12,765 bases of DNA from Acidobacteriota bacterium (GCA_016715115.1 JADKBM010000008.1:1-12765); one strand, 5' to 3'. Counted from the first letter of the stretch, positions 1-5,047 are shown. The notes: generated by a model not told the origin, from the sequence alone. A program made the numbers and translations.

Positions 1-119
1 ATGCGGCGTGGGCGGCGTGGGTGGCGCGGGCGGCGCGGGCGGCGGAGGATCAGCGTGAAACCGCCGACATCGTGCGCCAGACCATACCGATTGAATTATG
101 GAAGATCGTTGAGGATTAG
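1..119 (+). CDS. Ala/Trp-repeat phage protein, C-terminal end (partial)
   Basis: Only the last 38 codons lie in the window (reading from base 3, stop TAG at 117-119). The sequence opens with a three-residue repeat (AAW AAW VAR AAR AAE) encoded by a degenerate nine-base repeat over bases 3-47. It ends in a non-repetitive tail containing ADIVRQTIPIELWKIVED. From memory, many phage genomes carry functionally unknown proteins made of Ala/Trp/Arg repeats that end in a similar 'I-R-x-x-I-P' tail, so this frame looks coding. The other plus frames give an Arg/Gly run or stop early, and the minus strand gives Pro-rich sequence or short stops. It is the only plus-strand gene supported here and is convergent with the minus-strand operon. 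The start and the function cannot be seen. Confidence 0.55.
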   Translation, partial: AAWAAWVARAARAAEDQRETADIVRQTIPIELWKIVED

Positions 120-253
120 CCGAACGCCTTTGCGATCATCAGAACGGCAACCGCGCCGATGACGATGATCGCGAAGGCAATCAGAATCCCGACCGCGACG
201 GCGTACACCAACGCACCGCACCGTTCGGGATCGTCTGGATCGTAGTAACCCAC
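116..253 (-). CDS. 45-residue single-span membrane microprotein
   Basis: A GTG codon directly follows the stop of the upstream gene (TAA at 256-254, then GTG at 253-251) and opens a 45-codon frame ending in TAA at 118-116. The product begins MGYYDPDDPERCGA, a short acidic polar head. A continuous hydrophobic stretch (about residues 15-41, rich in Ala, Val and Ile) follows, then a short Lys-containing end. The GTG is the first sense codon after an in-frame stop, so it is the only early start, and translation probably depends on termination of the upstream gene. Size and layout fit a small phage membrane protein, such as a holin-like or accessory protein. No family is recognised and the function is open. 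Confidence 0.6.
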   Translation of the reverse strand: MGYYDPDDPERCGALVYAVAVGILIAFAIIVIGAVAVLMIAKAFG

Positions 254-502
254 TTACAGTTTGATTGGACTCGACGCGACGAGGGACGCGGCATACTCAC
301 ACATCGTACCAAGAATGTCTTGAAGGTCTTCAAGCCATTCGTGGTCGTCCTCTCCTTCCGATGGAGTGCCGATCCGTGCGTGAACTGCTTCCGCCTGTTC
401 GCGGAGCGTTTGAAGGTCGCTCGTCTCGGTGTTGGTTGCGCCTTTCAGCGTTTTGATGCGATCCAATATAATCACAATATCGTGGCTTTCAGGTGTTGGC
501 AT
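254..502 (-). CDS. Small acidic helical protein, unknown function
   Basis: An 82-residue acidic protein beginning MPTPESHDIVIILDRIKTLK. The start at 502 is chosen because a good ribosome-binding site (AAAGGAG) lies 11 bases upstream and the start falls five bases after the stop of the preceding gene. The frame is open further upstream to 622, but those codons overlap the 508-855 gene. The protein is mostly predicted helix, has an acidic patch near residues 49-60 (EGEDDHEWLEDL), and has no signal peptide or membrane span. It lies between two membrane-protein genes in the same operon. I do not recognise a family; a cytoplasmic accessory or regulatory role is possible but is only inference. Confidence 0.65.
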   Translation of the reverse strand: MPTPESHDIVIILDRIKTLKGATNTETSDLQTLREQAEAVHARIGTPSEGEDDHEWLEDLQDILGTMCEYAASLVASSPIKL

Positions 503-507
503 TTCGA

Positions 508-855
508 TTACTTCTCCTTTGATTGTTGTGTCAGTAGTTGGTCGAGTGCGGTCAGTTGCGGTTTCGGCGGCAATACCGTCAACTCGTTTGGTAAATTGCA
601 TCCGCTTCGTTGCGCTTTGCAATGCTCTAATAGACGGGTTGCGAACCGTTCGGTTTCGATCAATGCGGTTTCTCTTGCCTTCGCCGCGTCGATCAGTCCC
701 TTGTTGAAATAGGCATCGCGAACGTCGAGACGGTGCTTGATGTCGGTGTTTTCACGCGAGACGCTCCACGTTAAAAGCAAAAATGCCGTCGAGACGATGC
801 CCGACAACACATAAACAATAATTTTCACTTGATCCGTCAGATGGTGGGATGACAT
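508..855 (-). CDS. Membrane-anchored helical protein (i-spanin-like topology)
   Basis: A 115-residue protein with a short polar N-terminus, one membrane span at about residues 11-31 and a long charged, largely helical remainder (about 32-85). The C-terminal part is Pro/Leu/Gln-rich. Two cysteines, C79 and C86, flank a short loop. This N-in single-span plus helical-domain layout is that of inner-membrane spanins (Rz class), but also of many unrelated phage membrane proteins. An excellent Shine-Dalgarno (AGGAGG at 865-870) sits nine bases before the ATG at 855. The gene is 20 bases from the upstream gene and five bases from the next. No nested lipoprotein frame was found in it, so a spanin role is weakly supported. 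Confidence 0.65.
   Translation of the reverse strand: MSSHHLTDQVKIIVYVLSGIVSTAFLLLTWSVSRENTDIKHRLDVRDAYFNKGLIDAAKARETALIETERFATRLLEHCKAQRSGCNLPNELTVLPPKPQLTALDQLLTQQSKEK
514..517 (-). promoter_or_regulatory. Ribosome-binding site deciding the start at 502
   Basis: On the minus strand AAAGGAG is followed by 11 bases and then ATG at 502. It lies inside the last codons of the upstream gene (stop at 508). It favours the short 82-residue start over the longer upstream reading. Confidence 0.55.
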
Positions 856-864
856 CCGGCAAAT

Positions 865-870
865 CCTCCT
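865..870 (-). promoter_or_regulatory. Strong ribosome-binding site
   Basis: A perfect AGGAGG on the minus strand, nine bases before the ATG at 855. It is the strongest such site in the left part of the operon and fixes the start of the 508-855 gene. Confidence 0.7.
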
Positions 871-875
871 ATGGT

Positions 876-1181
876 TTATTTCGATAAGTGAATATCGTCC
901 AAGTGCTTGATCAAGTCTTTGGCGTGGACGGCTAAATTGCCGTCCGCTTTCGAGTGTTCAATGATGAAATTCAAGAACAACTGAATCATCTTTTCTTCAC
1001 GCGCCTCTTTTTTCTCGATCACGTTGGTGAAATAGCGAAACATAAAAACGCACGTTCCGATGAAAGCGGCCGACATCCCGATGTCTTTGTACGGCGACAG
1101 TCCAAAATCCTGCAAAAGCGCAAGAACATTGAACGCGAGAAAAATGGAGAAACTGATAATGGCCATAATCAAATTTTCCAT
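876..1181 (-). CDS. Two-span membrane protein (holin-like candidate)
   Basis: A 101-residue protein. Hydrophobic span one is about residues 4-23, and span two is about 35-54 (with the motif AAFIGTCVFMFRYF). A strongly charged helical tail (KKEAREEK from about residue 57) runs to a His/Lys-rich end. Two spans with a charged C-terminal tail are compatible with a class II-type holin or another small phage membrane protein. The start ATG at 1181 shares one base with the stop of the upstream gene (TAATG), which indicates coupled translation. No conserved family motif is recognised. The neighbours are also small membrane proteins, so a pore-forming or membrane-complex role is plausible but unproven. 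Confidence 0.7.
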   Translation of the reverse strand: MENLIMAIISFSIFLAFNVLALLQDFGLSPYKDIGMSAAFIGTCVFMFRYFTNVIEKKEAREEKMIQLFLNFIIEHSKADGNLAVHAKDLIKHLDDIHLSK

Positions 1182-1411
1182 TATTTTTTGCGCGATCCGT
1201 TGCCGGATGTCATTGCTATCAGGATAAAAGCCGCGCCCGCGAGCGCGAACCCGAACGAGGACGGTAACGCGATCTCGTTCGTGTCGTGGACGAAAAACTT
1301 GTTCACTTCGGGCGACAGATGCGTGAGGGTATCGAACCCGGTCGCGACACCCGTAAACATCAGGGTGCAGCCGATTGCGAACAATAGTGATTTGACTGTT
1401 TGCGGTTTCAT
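1181..1411 (-). CDS. Small two-span membrane protein, unknown
   Basis: A 76-residue protein starting MKPQTVKSLLFAIG. One hydrophobic span lies at about residues 8-26 and a second at about 52-68. A polar loop of roughly 25 residues separates them, and the end is basic (GSRKK). A TTG three bases earlier gives a longer reading, but the ATG at 1411 is preferred because a GAGG site (1417-1420) is five bases upstream and the ATG overlaps the previous stop as TGATG. Holin-like size and topology make a lysis or membrane role possible. I see no diagnostic motif. It is coupled to genes on both sides. Confidence 0.65.
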   Translation of the reverse strand: MKPQTVKSLLFAIGCTLMFTGVATGFDTLTHLSPEVNKFFVHDTNEIALPSSFGFALAGAAFILIAMTSGNGSRKK

Positions 1412-1746
1412 CAATACCTCACCTTGATCAGTCCAAACAGAAACGAGATTTTGCGCCCGCTCTGTTTCTTGTAAATCTCAATTAATTTAACCTGTTCGCT
1501 GATTACGGTTTCCTTTGCGGTCAAAATCTGCTCGTTTACCGCGTTTAATCGACGCAAGGCCGCGTTTTCGGCTTCAAGTGCGGTAACTAGCCGTTCTGCC
1601 TTGTCGAGCGCGTCAAGAGCCTTTAACAGTCGTTGTTCGCAAACGTCGGACGTTTGTTTTTCGACCGTACTTGGAAGCGTCGATTGACCATAACTTCCTA
1701 ACGTTAAAAAAAGCCCAAGTGTCGTTGCAATTACAAAGTTTCGCAT
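1411..1746 (-). CDS. Secreted coiled-coil protein, unknown function
   Basis: A 111-residue protein. Residues 1-20 look like a classical signal peptide (MRNFVIATTLGLFLTLGSYG) with likely cleavage before or after Q21; there is no lipobox cysteine. Residues about 35-95 form a heptad-rich coiled coil (ALDALDKAERLVTALEAEN is typical), followed by a basic amphipathic C-terminus (GRKISFLFGLIKVRY). A periplasmic rod with an amphipathic end resembles a spanin-type or envelope-bridging part, but no family match is claimed. The start at 1746 has GGAGG 11 bases upstream (1758-1762) and overlaps the 3' end of the HNH gene by 16 bases. It is coupled to the membrane genes downstream. Confidence 0.65.
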   Translation of the reverse strand: MRNFVIATTLGLFLTLGSYGQSTLPSTVEKQTSDVCEQRLLKALDALDKAERLVTALEAENAALRRLNAVNEQILTAKETVISEQVKLIEIYKKQSGRKISFLFGLIKVRY

Positions 1747-2492
1747 CGATCAATATGCCTCCACGTTCGCTGCGCTTTAATATCCGAAACCACCGACGGC
1801 GATACGCCAAACTGCCGAGCTACAACTTTTTGGACGCACCCTTGCTTCAACAACGTCAAAATTTGATGCACGTCCGCTTCCCGCAATTTCGCCACACGTT
1901 GCTGTTCACCACGCACGCTTCGACCTCGCTCGACCATGTCACGGGCATTGTCTTTAGCAGTTCCTTCGCGCAAATGCGCCGGATTTACGCACAAGCGGCT
2001 ATCACACGAATGCAATAGCATTTGCGTAGGAAGCGATCCATGTGTCAACAACCACGCATACCGATGCGTTGTATAAGAGCGGTAATTTACGGTAATTTGC
2101 CCATATCCGTGGCTTCCGGGGCGACCTGTCCACCGCCAACACCCATTGGACTCTTTTTGCACTCGACTCCAAAACCGTTCTTCAGCCGTCGATCCAACAC
2201 CTCGCCGTTTGCGCGGCTCATAATGCGGAGTACCAAAACGCATTAACCGTAGATAATGCGTAGTGCAGTACCCCTTTATAATTCTCGTCTGATTGTCGCA
2301 ACCATTCACGGCACATGTCGTGGCGTGCATCAATTTGCAGACAGACGGATCTCCGTGTCGTCTAACTCGTGCGCGATGCATCGCACACATTCCACGCCCG
2401 CCGCCACGATAGGAATTGAACGGTTTGTCGCATCCGTCAATGATGCAAGATTGAAGATGTCCGTCGTTCGATGATAATCTGATTTTACTCAT
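1731..2492 (-). CDS. Free-standing HNH endonuclease with two zinc-finger-like repeats
   Basis: A 253-residue DNA-cutting enzyme of the HNH_3 homing-endonuclease kind. Two N-terminal repeats each have the form C-x4-C ... C-x2-H-x3-R-x3-(H/F)-G-(D/T)-P (C16, C21, C36, H39 and C60, C65, C76, H79) and probably bind zinc. The nuclease core runs from FWSRVQ (about residue 107) through CWRWTG and HRYAWLL (H143) to the catalytic segment LLHSCDSRLCVNPAHLREGT (H161, C163, C168, N170, H173). A helix-turn-helix-like C-terminus (about 200-245, with VVARQFGVSPSVVSDIKAQR) probably contacts DNA. The ATG at 2492 is chosen for its GGAG site eight bases upstream. The frame is open to 2585, but that part overlaps a promoter-like sequence and a hairpin. 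Such genes are usually selfish insertions between phage genes. Confidence 0.85.
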   Translation of the reverse strand: MSKIRLSSNDGHLQSCIIDGCDKPFNSYRGGGRGMCAMHRARVRRHGDPSVCKLMHATTCAVNGCDNQTRIIKGYCTTHYLRLMRFGTPHYEPRKRRGVGSTAEERFWSRVQKESNGCWRWTGRPGSHGYGQITVNYRSYTTHRYAWLLTHGSLPTQMLLHSCDSRLCVNPAHLREGTAKDNARDMVERGRSVRGEQQRVAKLREADVHQILTLLKQGCVQKVVARQFGVSPSVVSDIKAQRTWRHIDRCETL

Positions 2493-2500
2493 GTCAAATA

Positions 2501-2504
2501 CTCC
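2501..2504 (-). promoter_or_regulatory. Ribosome-binding site of the HNH gene
   Basis: GGAG on the minus strand with an eight-base spacer to the ATG at 2492. It decides this start over an in-frame upstream ATG at 2585, which has no comparable site. Confidence 0.55.
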
Positions 2505-2521
2505 AGTTGTTTGATGTGACA

Positions 2522-2555
2522 GGAAAAGAGCTGCACTCGTAATGCGCTCTTTTCC
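2522..2555 (-). terminator. Ten-base-pair hairpin before the HNH gene (terminator or leader stem)
   Basis: GGAAAAGAGC at 2522-2531 is perfectly complementary to GCTCTTTTCC at 2546-2555. Past a single bulged T, a three-base inner stem (GCA 2533-2535 with TGC 2543-2545) closes a seven-base loop. It lies in the only sizeable intergenic gap of the window, after the spanin-like gene. The T run is inside the 3' arm rather than after the stem, so classical intrinsic termination is uncertain. An attenuator or mRNA-stabilising stem in the HNH leader is equally possible. Confidence 0.5.
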
Positions 2556-2562
2556 GTCTGTT

Positions 2563-2591
2563 ATTTTAACGCTTAACTCCCGCATTTACAA
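2563..2591 (-). promoter_or_regulatory. Possible sigma70-type promoter for the HNH gene and downstream genes
   Basis: On the minus strand TTGTAA (2591-2586) and TAAAAT (2568-2563) are separated by exactly 17 bases, matching the consensus boxes at four of six and five of six positions. The predicted transcript would begin just before the 2522-2555 hairpin. This is a match by eye in a short gap, so it is tentative. Confidence 0.3.
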
Positions 2592-2601
2592 CGTTTTGCA
2601 A

Positions 2602-3015
2602 TCAGTATTCCATTACCTCTGGATGACGCTTGCGCCATTCAAAGCATGACGAGTCGTTCGGAAACTTTCGGCAGAACTTATCTTCGGAGTTTCCTGTGAA
2701 AACGCCGGAATCAGTCCGGCGAGAATTATCAAGATCGCGCCGAGCATTATTTGTATTTTGTTCACTTCGATTCACCTCTCCGTTTATGTTCGCCTTCTCA
2801 TTCGCCAGAATGTTGCCGATGACGTTCTGCTCCGTAATGTTGCCCTCGATCCGATCTATTTTCTTCTCGAGCGAATCCCGGCGGCACGATTGAATGTAGC
2901 CGCCGATGACGATGAACAACACAAGCGCGACGATCAGATACCAGTATTTGACCGCGAACGCCAACGCGCCAAAGCCAAAGTCGATCAACAGGAATTTCAG
3001 TTTCGCCCAATTCAT
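2602..3015 (-). CDS. Membrane-anchored helical protein, inner-membrane spanin-like
   Basis: A 137-residue protein. A weakly hydrophobic N-terminal segment (about residues 8-21) precedes a strong membrane span (about 24-42, YWYLIVALVLFIVIGGY). A charged helical region follows (about 46-100, with SLEKKIDRIEGNITEQN). The end contains two cysteines in FCRKFPNDSSCFEWRKR. This is the Rz-type i-spanin layout: N-terminal anchor plus periplasmic helix. It follows the endolysin by four genes, where spanins are common. The ATG at 3015 comes three bases after the preceding stop. Its 3' part contains a +1-frame ORF with a signal peptide (2613-2765), the same geometry as Rz1 inside Rz. The assignment rests on topology and context, not on sequence family. 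Confidence 0.6.
   Translation of the reverse strand: MNWAKLKFLLIDFGFGALAFAVKYWYLIVALVLFIVIGGYIQSCRRDSLEKKIDRIEGNITEQNVIGNILANEKANINGEVNRSEQNTNNARRDLDNSRRTDSGVFTGNSEDKFCRKFPNDSSCFEWRKRHPEVMEY
2613..2765 (-). CDS. Nested +1-frame ORF with signal peptide (Rz1-like position)
   Basis: A 50-codon frame fully inside the 3' end of the spanin-like gene, shifted +1. GTG at 2765 has a GAGG site nine bases upstream (2778-2775); an in-frame ATG lies six codons later. The product starts MNKIQIMLGAILIILAGL and continues IPAFSQETPK. That is a basic n-region, a hydrophobic core and a plausible signal peptidase I site near FSQ. The remaining 25-27 residues are polar and end at TAA (2615-2613). Position and frame match o-spanin Rz1, but the lipobox cysteine that Rz1 needs for outer-membrane lipidation is absent. 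The host-frame protein is low-complexity over the same stretch, as if the nested frame sets the base sequence. It could still be a chance ORF. Confidence 0.4.
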   Translation of the reverse strand: MNKIQIMLGAILIILAGLIPAFSQETPKISSAESFRTTRHALNGASVIQR

Positions 3016-3018
3016 AAT

Positions 3019-3387
3019 CTAGGGAAAGATCGGATGAATATCACGTTCTCCCGTGTAGTAGTAAAACAAGTTTTGATCGTTGCTCCAGAGAGCCGAATGC
3101 TCTGACTCGTGACGCGCGGGCGCTTTCAAGTAATCGAGATGCGCCCAATCCGTCGCGCCTTGATGCGGCAAGATTATCACGCTCGGAACGTGTCCATCGT
3201 CGCCAACACCGATAACCGTTCCCGCCGACTGAATGCCGCGAACCATCAGCGCGGGTGATCCGTCCATATTGGTTGCGGTCGGTTCGATCAGCGCGACGTT
3301 GTATTCCTCGATCTGCCGTTGTCGCGTCCAATAGATCGGAGTCGTTGCAATTTGCTGGAGTATCCCGGCAGTTATCGTGGCGACCAC
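3019..3387 (-). CDS. C-terminal part of a probably frameshifted phage protein
   Basis: This frame encodes about 122 residues beginning (M)VATITAGILQQIATTPIYW and ending YYYTGERDIHPIFP. It has balanced composition, beta-rich glycine patches (AGTVIGVGDDGHVP) and a normal soluble-domain look. Over the same bases the 3661 frame reads as Arg-rich, shadow-like sequence. The frame is open back to 3414 and its first usable start is the GTG at 3387, which lacks a well-spaced ribosome-binding site. Dropping one base near 3391 joins it smoothly to the membrane-anchored protein beginning at 3661, giving about 213 residues. I do not recognise the family. It is followed after three bases by the spanin-like gene. 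Confidence 0.55.
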   Translation of the reverse strand: MVATITAGILQQIATTPIYWTRQRQIEEYNVALIEPTATNMDGSPALMVRGIQSAGTVIGVGDDGHVPSVIILPHQGATDWAHLDYLKAPARHESEHSALWSNDQNLFYYYTGERDIHPIFP

Positions 3388-3661
3388 ATTCCTGGGAACA
3401 GGCGGCCGGCTCGATCAACGGCGCGCCGAGACGGTCGATCACGTAAGGGAAACGATCCGGCAACGTGACGGGCAGACCAGTCAAAACTTGTTCTTTGCGC
3501 GAACGCGAACGCCACCAAAGCGCAACACCGATGCCGATGCCGACCGCTCCGAGAATCAAAATTGTCAGCGTCAAGGGAAGCTCGCCCGACCATTCGCGCT
3601 GTATCATCCGGGCGGGCCTGGGTCCGGCGCCTTTCCAAATGCTAAAAATCAAGTCGCTCAT
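3041..3661 (-). CDS. N-terminal membrane-anchor part of a probably frameshifted protein
   Basis: The ATG at 3661 overlaps the preceding stop as ATGA, so the start is well supported. About the first 90 residues look genuine: MSDLIFSIWKGAGPRPARMI, then one membrane span (about 29-50, LTLTILILGAVGIGIGVALWW), a basic stop-transfer patch (RSRSRK) and VTLPDRFPYVIDRLGAPLIEP. After about residue 91 this frame stays open to a stop at 3041, but it turns Arg/Asp-rich and resembles a shadow. The normal-looking sequence continues in the +1 frame (3387-3019). The likely original gene is therefore 3661-3019 with a one-base insertion between 3414 and 3388. The function is unknown; a membrane accessory of the lysis cassette is only inferred from position. 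Confidence 0.5.
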   Translation of the reverse strand: MSDLIFSIWKGAGPRPARMIQREWSGELPLTLTILILGAVGIGIGVALWWRSRSRKEQVLTGLPVTLPDRFPYVIDRLGAPLIEPAACSQECGRHDNCRDTPANCNDSDLLDATTADRGIQRRADRTDRNQYGRITRADGSRHSVGGNGYRCWRRWTRSERDNLAASRRDGLGASRLLESARASRVRAFGSLEQRSKLVLLLHGRT

Positions 3662-3879
3662 CGTTCCAAAGTCGCGATCTCGGTATGTGTTACGCTTCCG
3701 TCCCGGTAACGGAAAAACACCGCGTGACGGTCGTGCGGCGCGAAGTCGAACCAAAAGTCGAGCAGTTCGCCCGAATCGCCGACCACCTCGCGCACCTTTT
3801 CAACCGCTTGCGGGCAGTTGCCAAACATCTGCTCAAGAGCAGTCAGCTTCGATTCGCAAAGGCATCGGGCAACGTGCAT
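3658..3879 (-). CDS. 73-residue cysteine-containing protein, unknown
   Basis: A small soluble protein starting MHVARCLCESKLTALEQMFG. The first half is helical with three cysteines (C6, C8, C22). The second half is a beta-like segment (DFWFDFAPHDRHAVFFRYRDG). The ATG at 3879 overlaps the stop of the upstream microprotein as TGATG, which supports this start. The same frame is open to 3963, but those codons overlap the microprotein and read as shadow sequence. Its stop forms an ATGA overlap with the next gene. No family recognised. It sits inside a tightly coupled string between the endolysin and the spanin-like gene. Confidence 0.6.
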   Translation of the reverse strand: MHVARCLCESKLTALEQMFGNCPQAVEKVREVVGDSGELLDFWFDFAPHDRHAVFFRYRDGSVTHTEIATLER

Positions 3880-3968
3880 CACGGTTTCCGTGTCCACCAA
3901 TAGATGAACAAAATCACGGCGGCAAACGCGCCGAACGATGCGATGACTATGATCGTATCCCAATTCAT
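3879..3968 (-). CDS. 29-residue single-span membrane microprotein
   Basis: A frame of 29 codons too short for usual ORF cutoffs. The product starts MNWDTIIVIASFGAFAAVIL and ends FIYWWTRKP: a two-charge head, one membrane span (about residues 5-25) and a basic tail. The ATG at 3968 overlaps the endolysin stop as ATGA, and its stop overlaps the next start as TGATG, so it bridges two genes with no spare bases. The coding frames on both sides would otherwise leave an unexplained gap of about 85 bases. Tiny one-span proteins directly after an endolysin can be pinholin or holin-regulator types, but no motif proves this. Confidence 0.65.
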   Translation of the reverse strand: MNWDTIIVIASFGAFAAVILFIYWWTRKP

Positions 3969-5002
3969 TGCGGTTTCACCTCGATGTCAACGCGGTTCGG
4001 ATCGGCGGCAATTCCCATCGTAAGCCAAAGCGTGATTTGTTTATAAAGTTTTTTCAACATCAAGCCGACAACAATCAATCCAACCAAGAGCATCACGTAT
4101 TTCGTGTTGTCTTTGATGAATCCGATTATTGCCGCGCCGACTTCTGCCGCCGATATGAATCCGTTCGACATAGCCGACTGAACCGCCGTCACCAGTCCGA
4201 CAAGAAACCCCGGCACGGTGATTCCCGCGATGGTCAGCTTGGTCGCGGTTTCGGTCGAACCTTCCTTCGGCGGTGCTTCGACTGTCTTGATCTCTGGAAT
4301 TGTGGTCGGCGGTTGTTCGTTCTGCGGCATCGTCGTTAGCGGTTCAGTCGCCGGATCATTCAAGGATTCCGGCGTAGTATCTGGTTGGCTCGTGACGGGA
4401 TTGACTGCGGGAACAACCGCCGATTTCAAAATCCTTTCAAGTGTTTGGGCGTAACGCGCAATTTCTCCGGCGCGATCCTGGCTGTTGATGATTCGCCGCG
4501 CTCCAGCGTAATCGCATATTGCCACGTTGATGTAATGCTTGAAACTGCGCCCTGTAAAATCGCCGCGGAACATTCCAAGCGACATTATCTTGAATGCCGT
4601 AGCAGGATCGAGCGCGAGTGCCGGGTTGTTGACGAGATCAATCTTTAAGAGTGCCGCGAACAACGTGTAGTTTCGTCGCCCCGTGATCTGCACAAACCCG
4701 CGACCTTTGAAGCGCAATCCGTCGCCCGGCTTGTTGTTGCCGAGGTCAGCGCGCCCATCGTATTTGCTGAAATAGGAATCGCGACCGTATTCGGTGATCG
4801 GCTTGAAAGTCCAAGCGGTTTCTATCGAGATCGTCGCGAGAGCGTAAGCGATGTGCCTGATGTCAGACCAGACGGGCATCTGCTCAAATGCGCCAAGCAA
4901 GAACTCGACGGCATCGACCTGAGATTGAAGTAGTCCGCCGTGTCCCGTGTCGCGGATGTAATCGCGGAAGCCGTCAAAGAATATGTCGCGGTCAAGTTTC
5001 AC
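3965..5002 (-). CDS. GH19-type endolysin with C-terminal membrane tail
   Basis: A 345-residue cell-wall hydrolase. Residues about 1-192 are a GH19 (chitinase/lysozyme-like) catalytic domain. The ISIETAW segment places the probable catalytic Glu at E61, a second Glu is in ITEYG (E71), and the family signature GRGFVQITGRRNY lies at 100-112. Residues about 195-255 form a Pro/Thr-rich linker. Residues about 256-275 are hydrophobic (ITVPGFLVGLVTAV), and about 302-316 form a clear membrane span (YVMLLVGLIVVGLML) followed by a basic amphipathic end. Typical phage GH19 endolysins are about 180-260 residues and soluble, so the membrane tail is unusual. The GTG at 5002 is the first start after an in-frame stop and has a weak ribosome site. 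It lies 45 bases after the tail-fibre gene. Confidence 0.8.
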   Translation of the reverse strand: MKLDRDIFFDGFRDYIRDTGHGGLLQSQVDAVEFLLGAFEQMPVWSDIRHIAYALATISIETAWTFKPITEYGRDSYFSKYDGRADLGNNKPGDGLRFKGRGFVQITGRRNYTLFAALLKIDLVNNPALALDPATAFKIMSLGMFRGDFTGRSFKHYINVAICDYAGARRIINSQDRAGEIARYAQTLERILKSAVVPAVNPVTSQPDTTPESLNDPATEPLTTMPQNEQPPTTIPEIKTVEAPPKEGSTETATKLTIAGITVPGFLVGLVTAVQSAMSNGFISAAEVGAAIIGFIKDNTKYVMLLVGLIVVGLMLKKLYKQITLWLTMGIAADPNRVDIEVKPQ

Positions 5003-5047
5003 AATGCTATTTTACACAAATGGTTTTGGCATTGTTCAGCACCAGTT

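Noticed and set aside
1671..2474. Plus-strand open frames opposite the HNH gene
   Set aside because: No coding character and no ribosome sites, while the minus-strand frame has clear HNH and Cys/His motifs.
2493..2585. N-terminal extension of the HNH gene to the ATG at 2585
   Set aside because: No ribosome site, it overlaps the promoter-like boxes and hairpin, and the zinc-finger part begins only after the ATG at 2492.
2798..3010. A 70-codon nested frame in the 5' half of the spanin-like gene as Rz1
   Set aside because: No hydrophobic N-terminus and no lipobox; Arg/His-rich shadow. The better candidate is the frame at 2613-2765.
3372..3638. Third minus-strand frame across the membrane-anchor gene, considered as an Rz1-type nested gene
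   Set aside because: Arg-rich, without signal peptide or lipobox; it looks like a shadow.
3880..3963. Longer start of the 73-residue protein at 3963
   Set aside because: Those codons lie on the microprotein gene, read as Arg/His-rich shadow, and the ATG at 3879 has a TGATG coupling.
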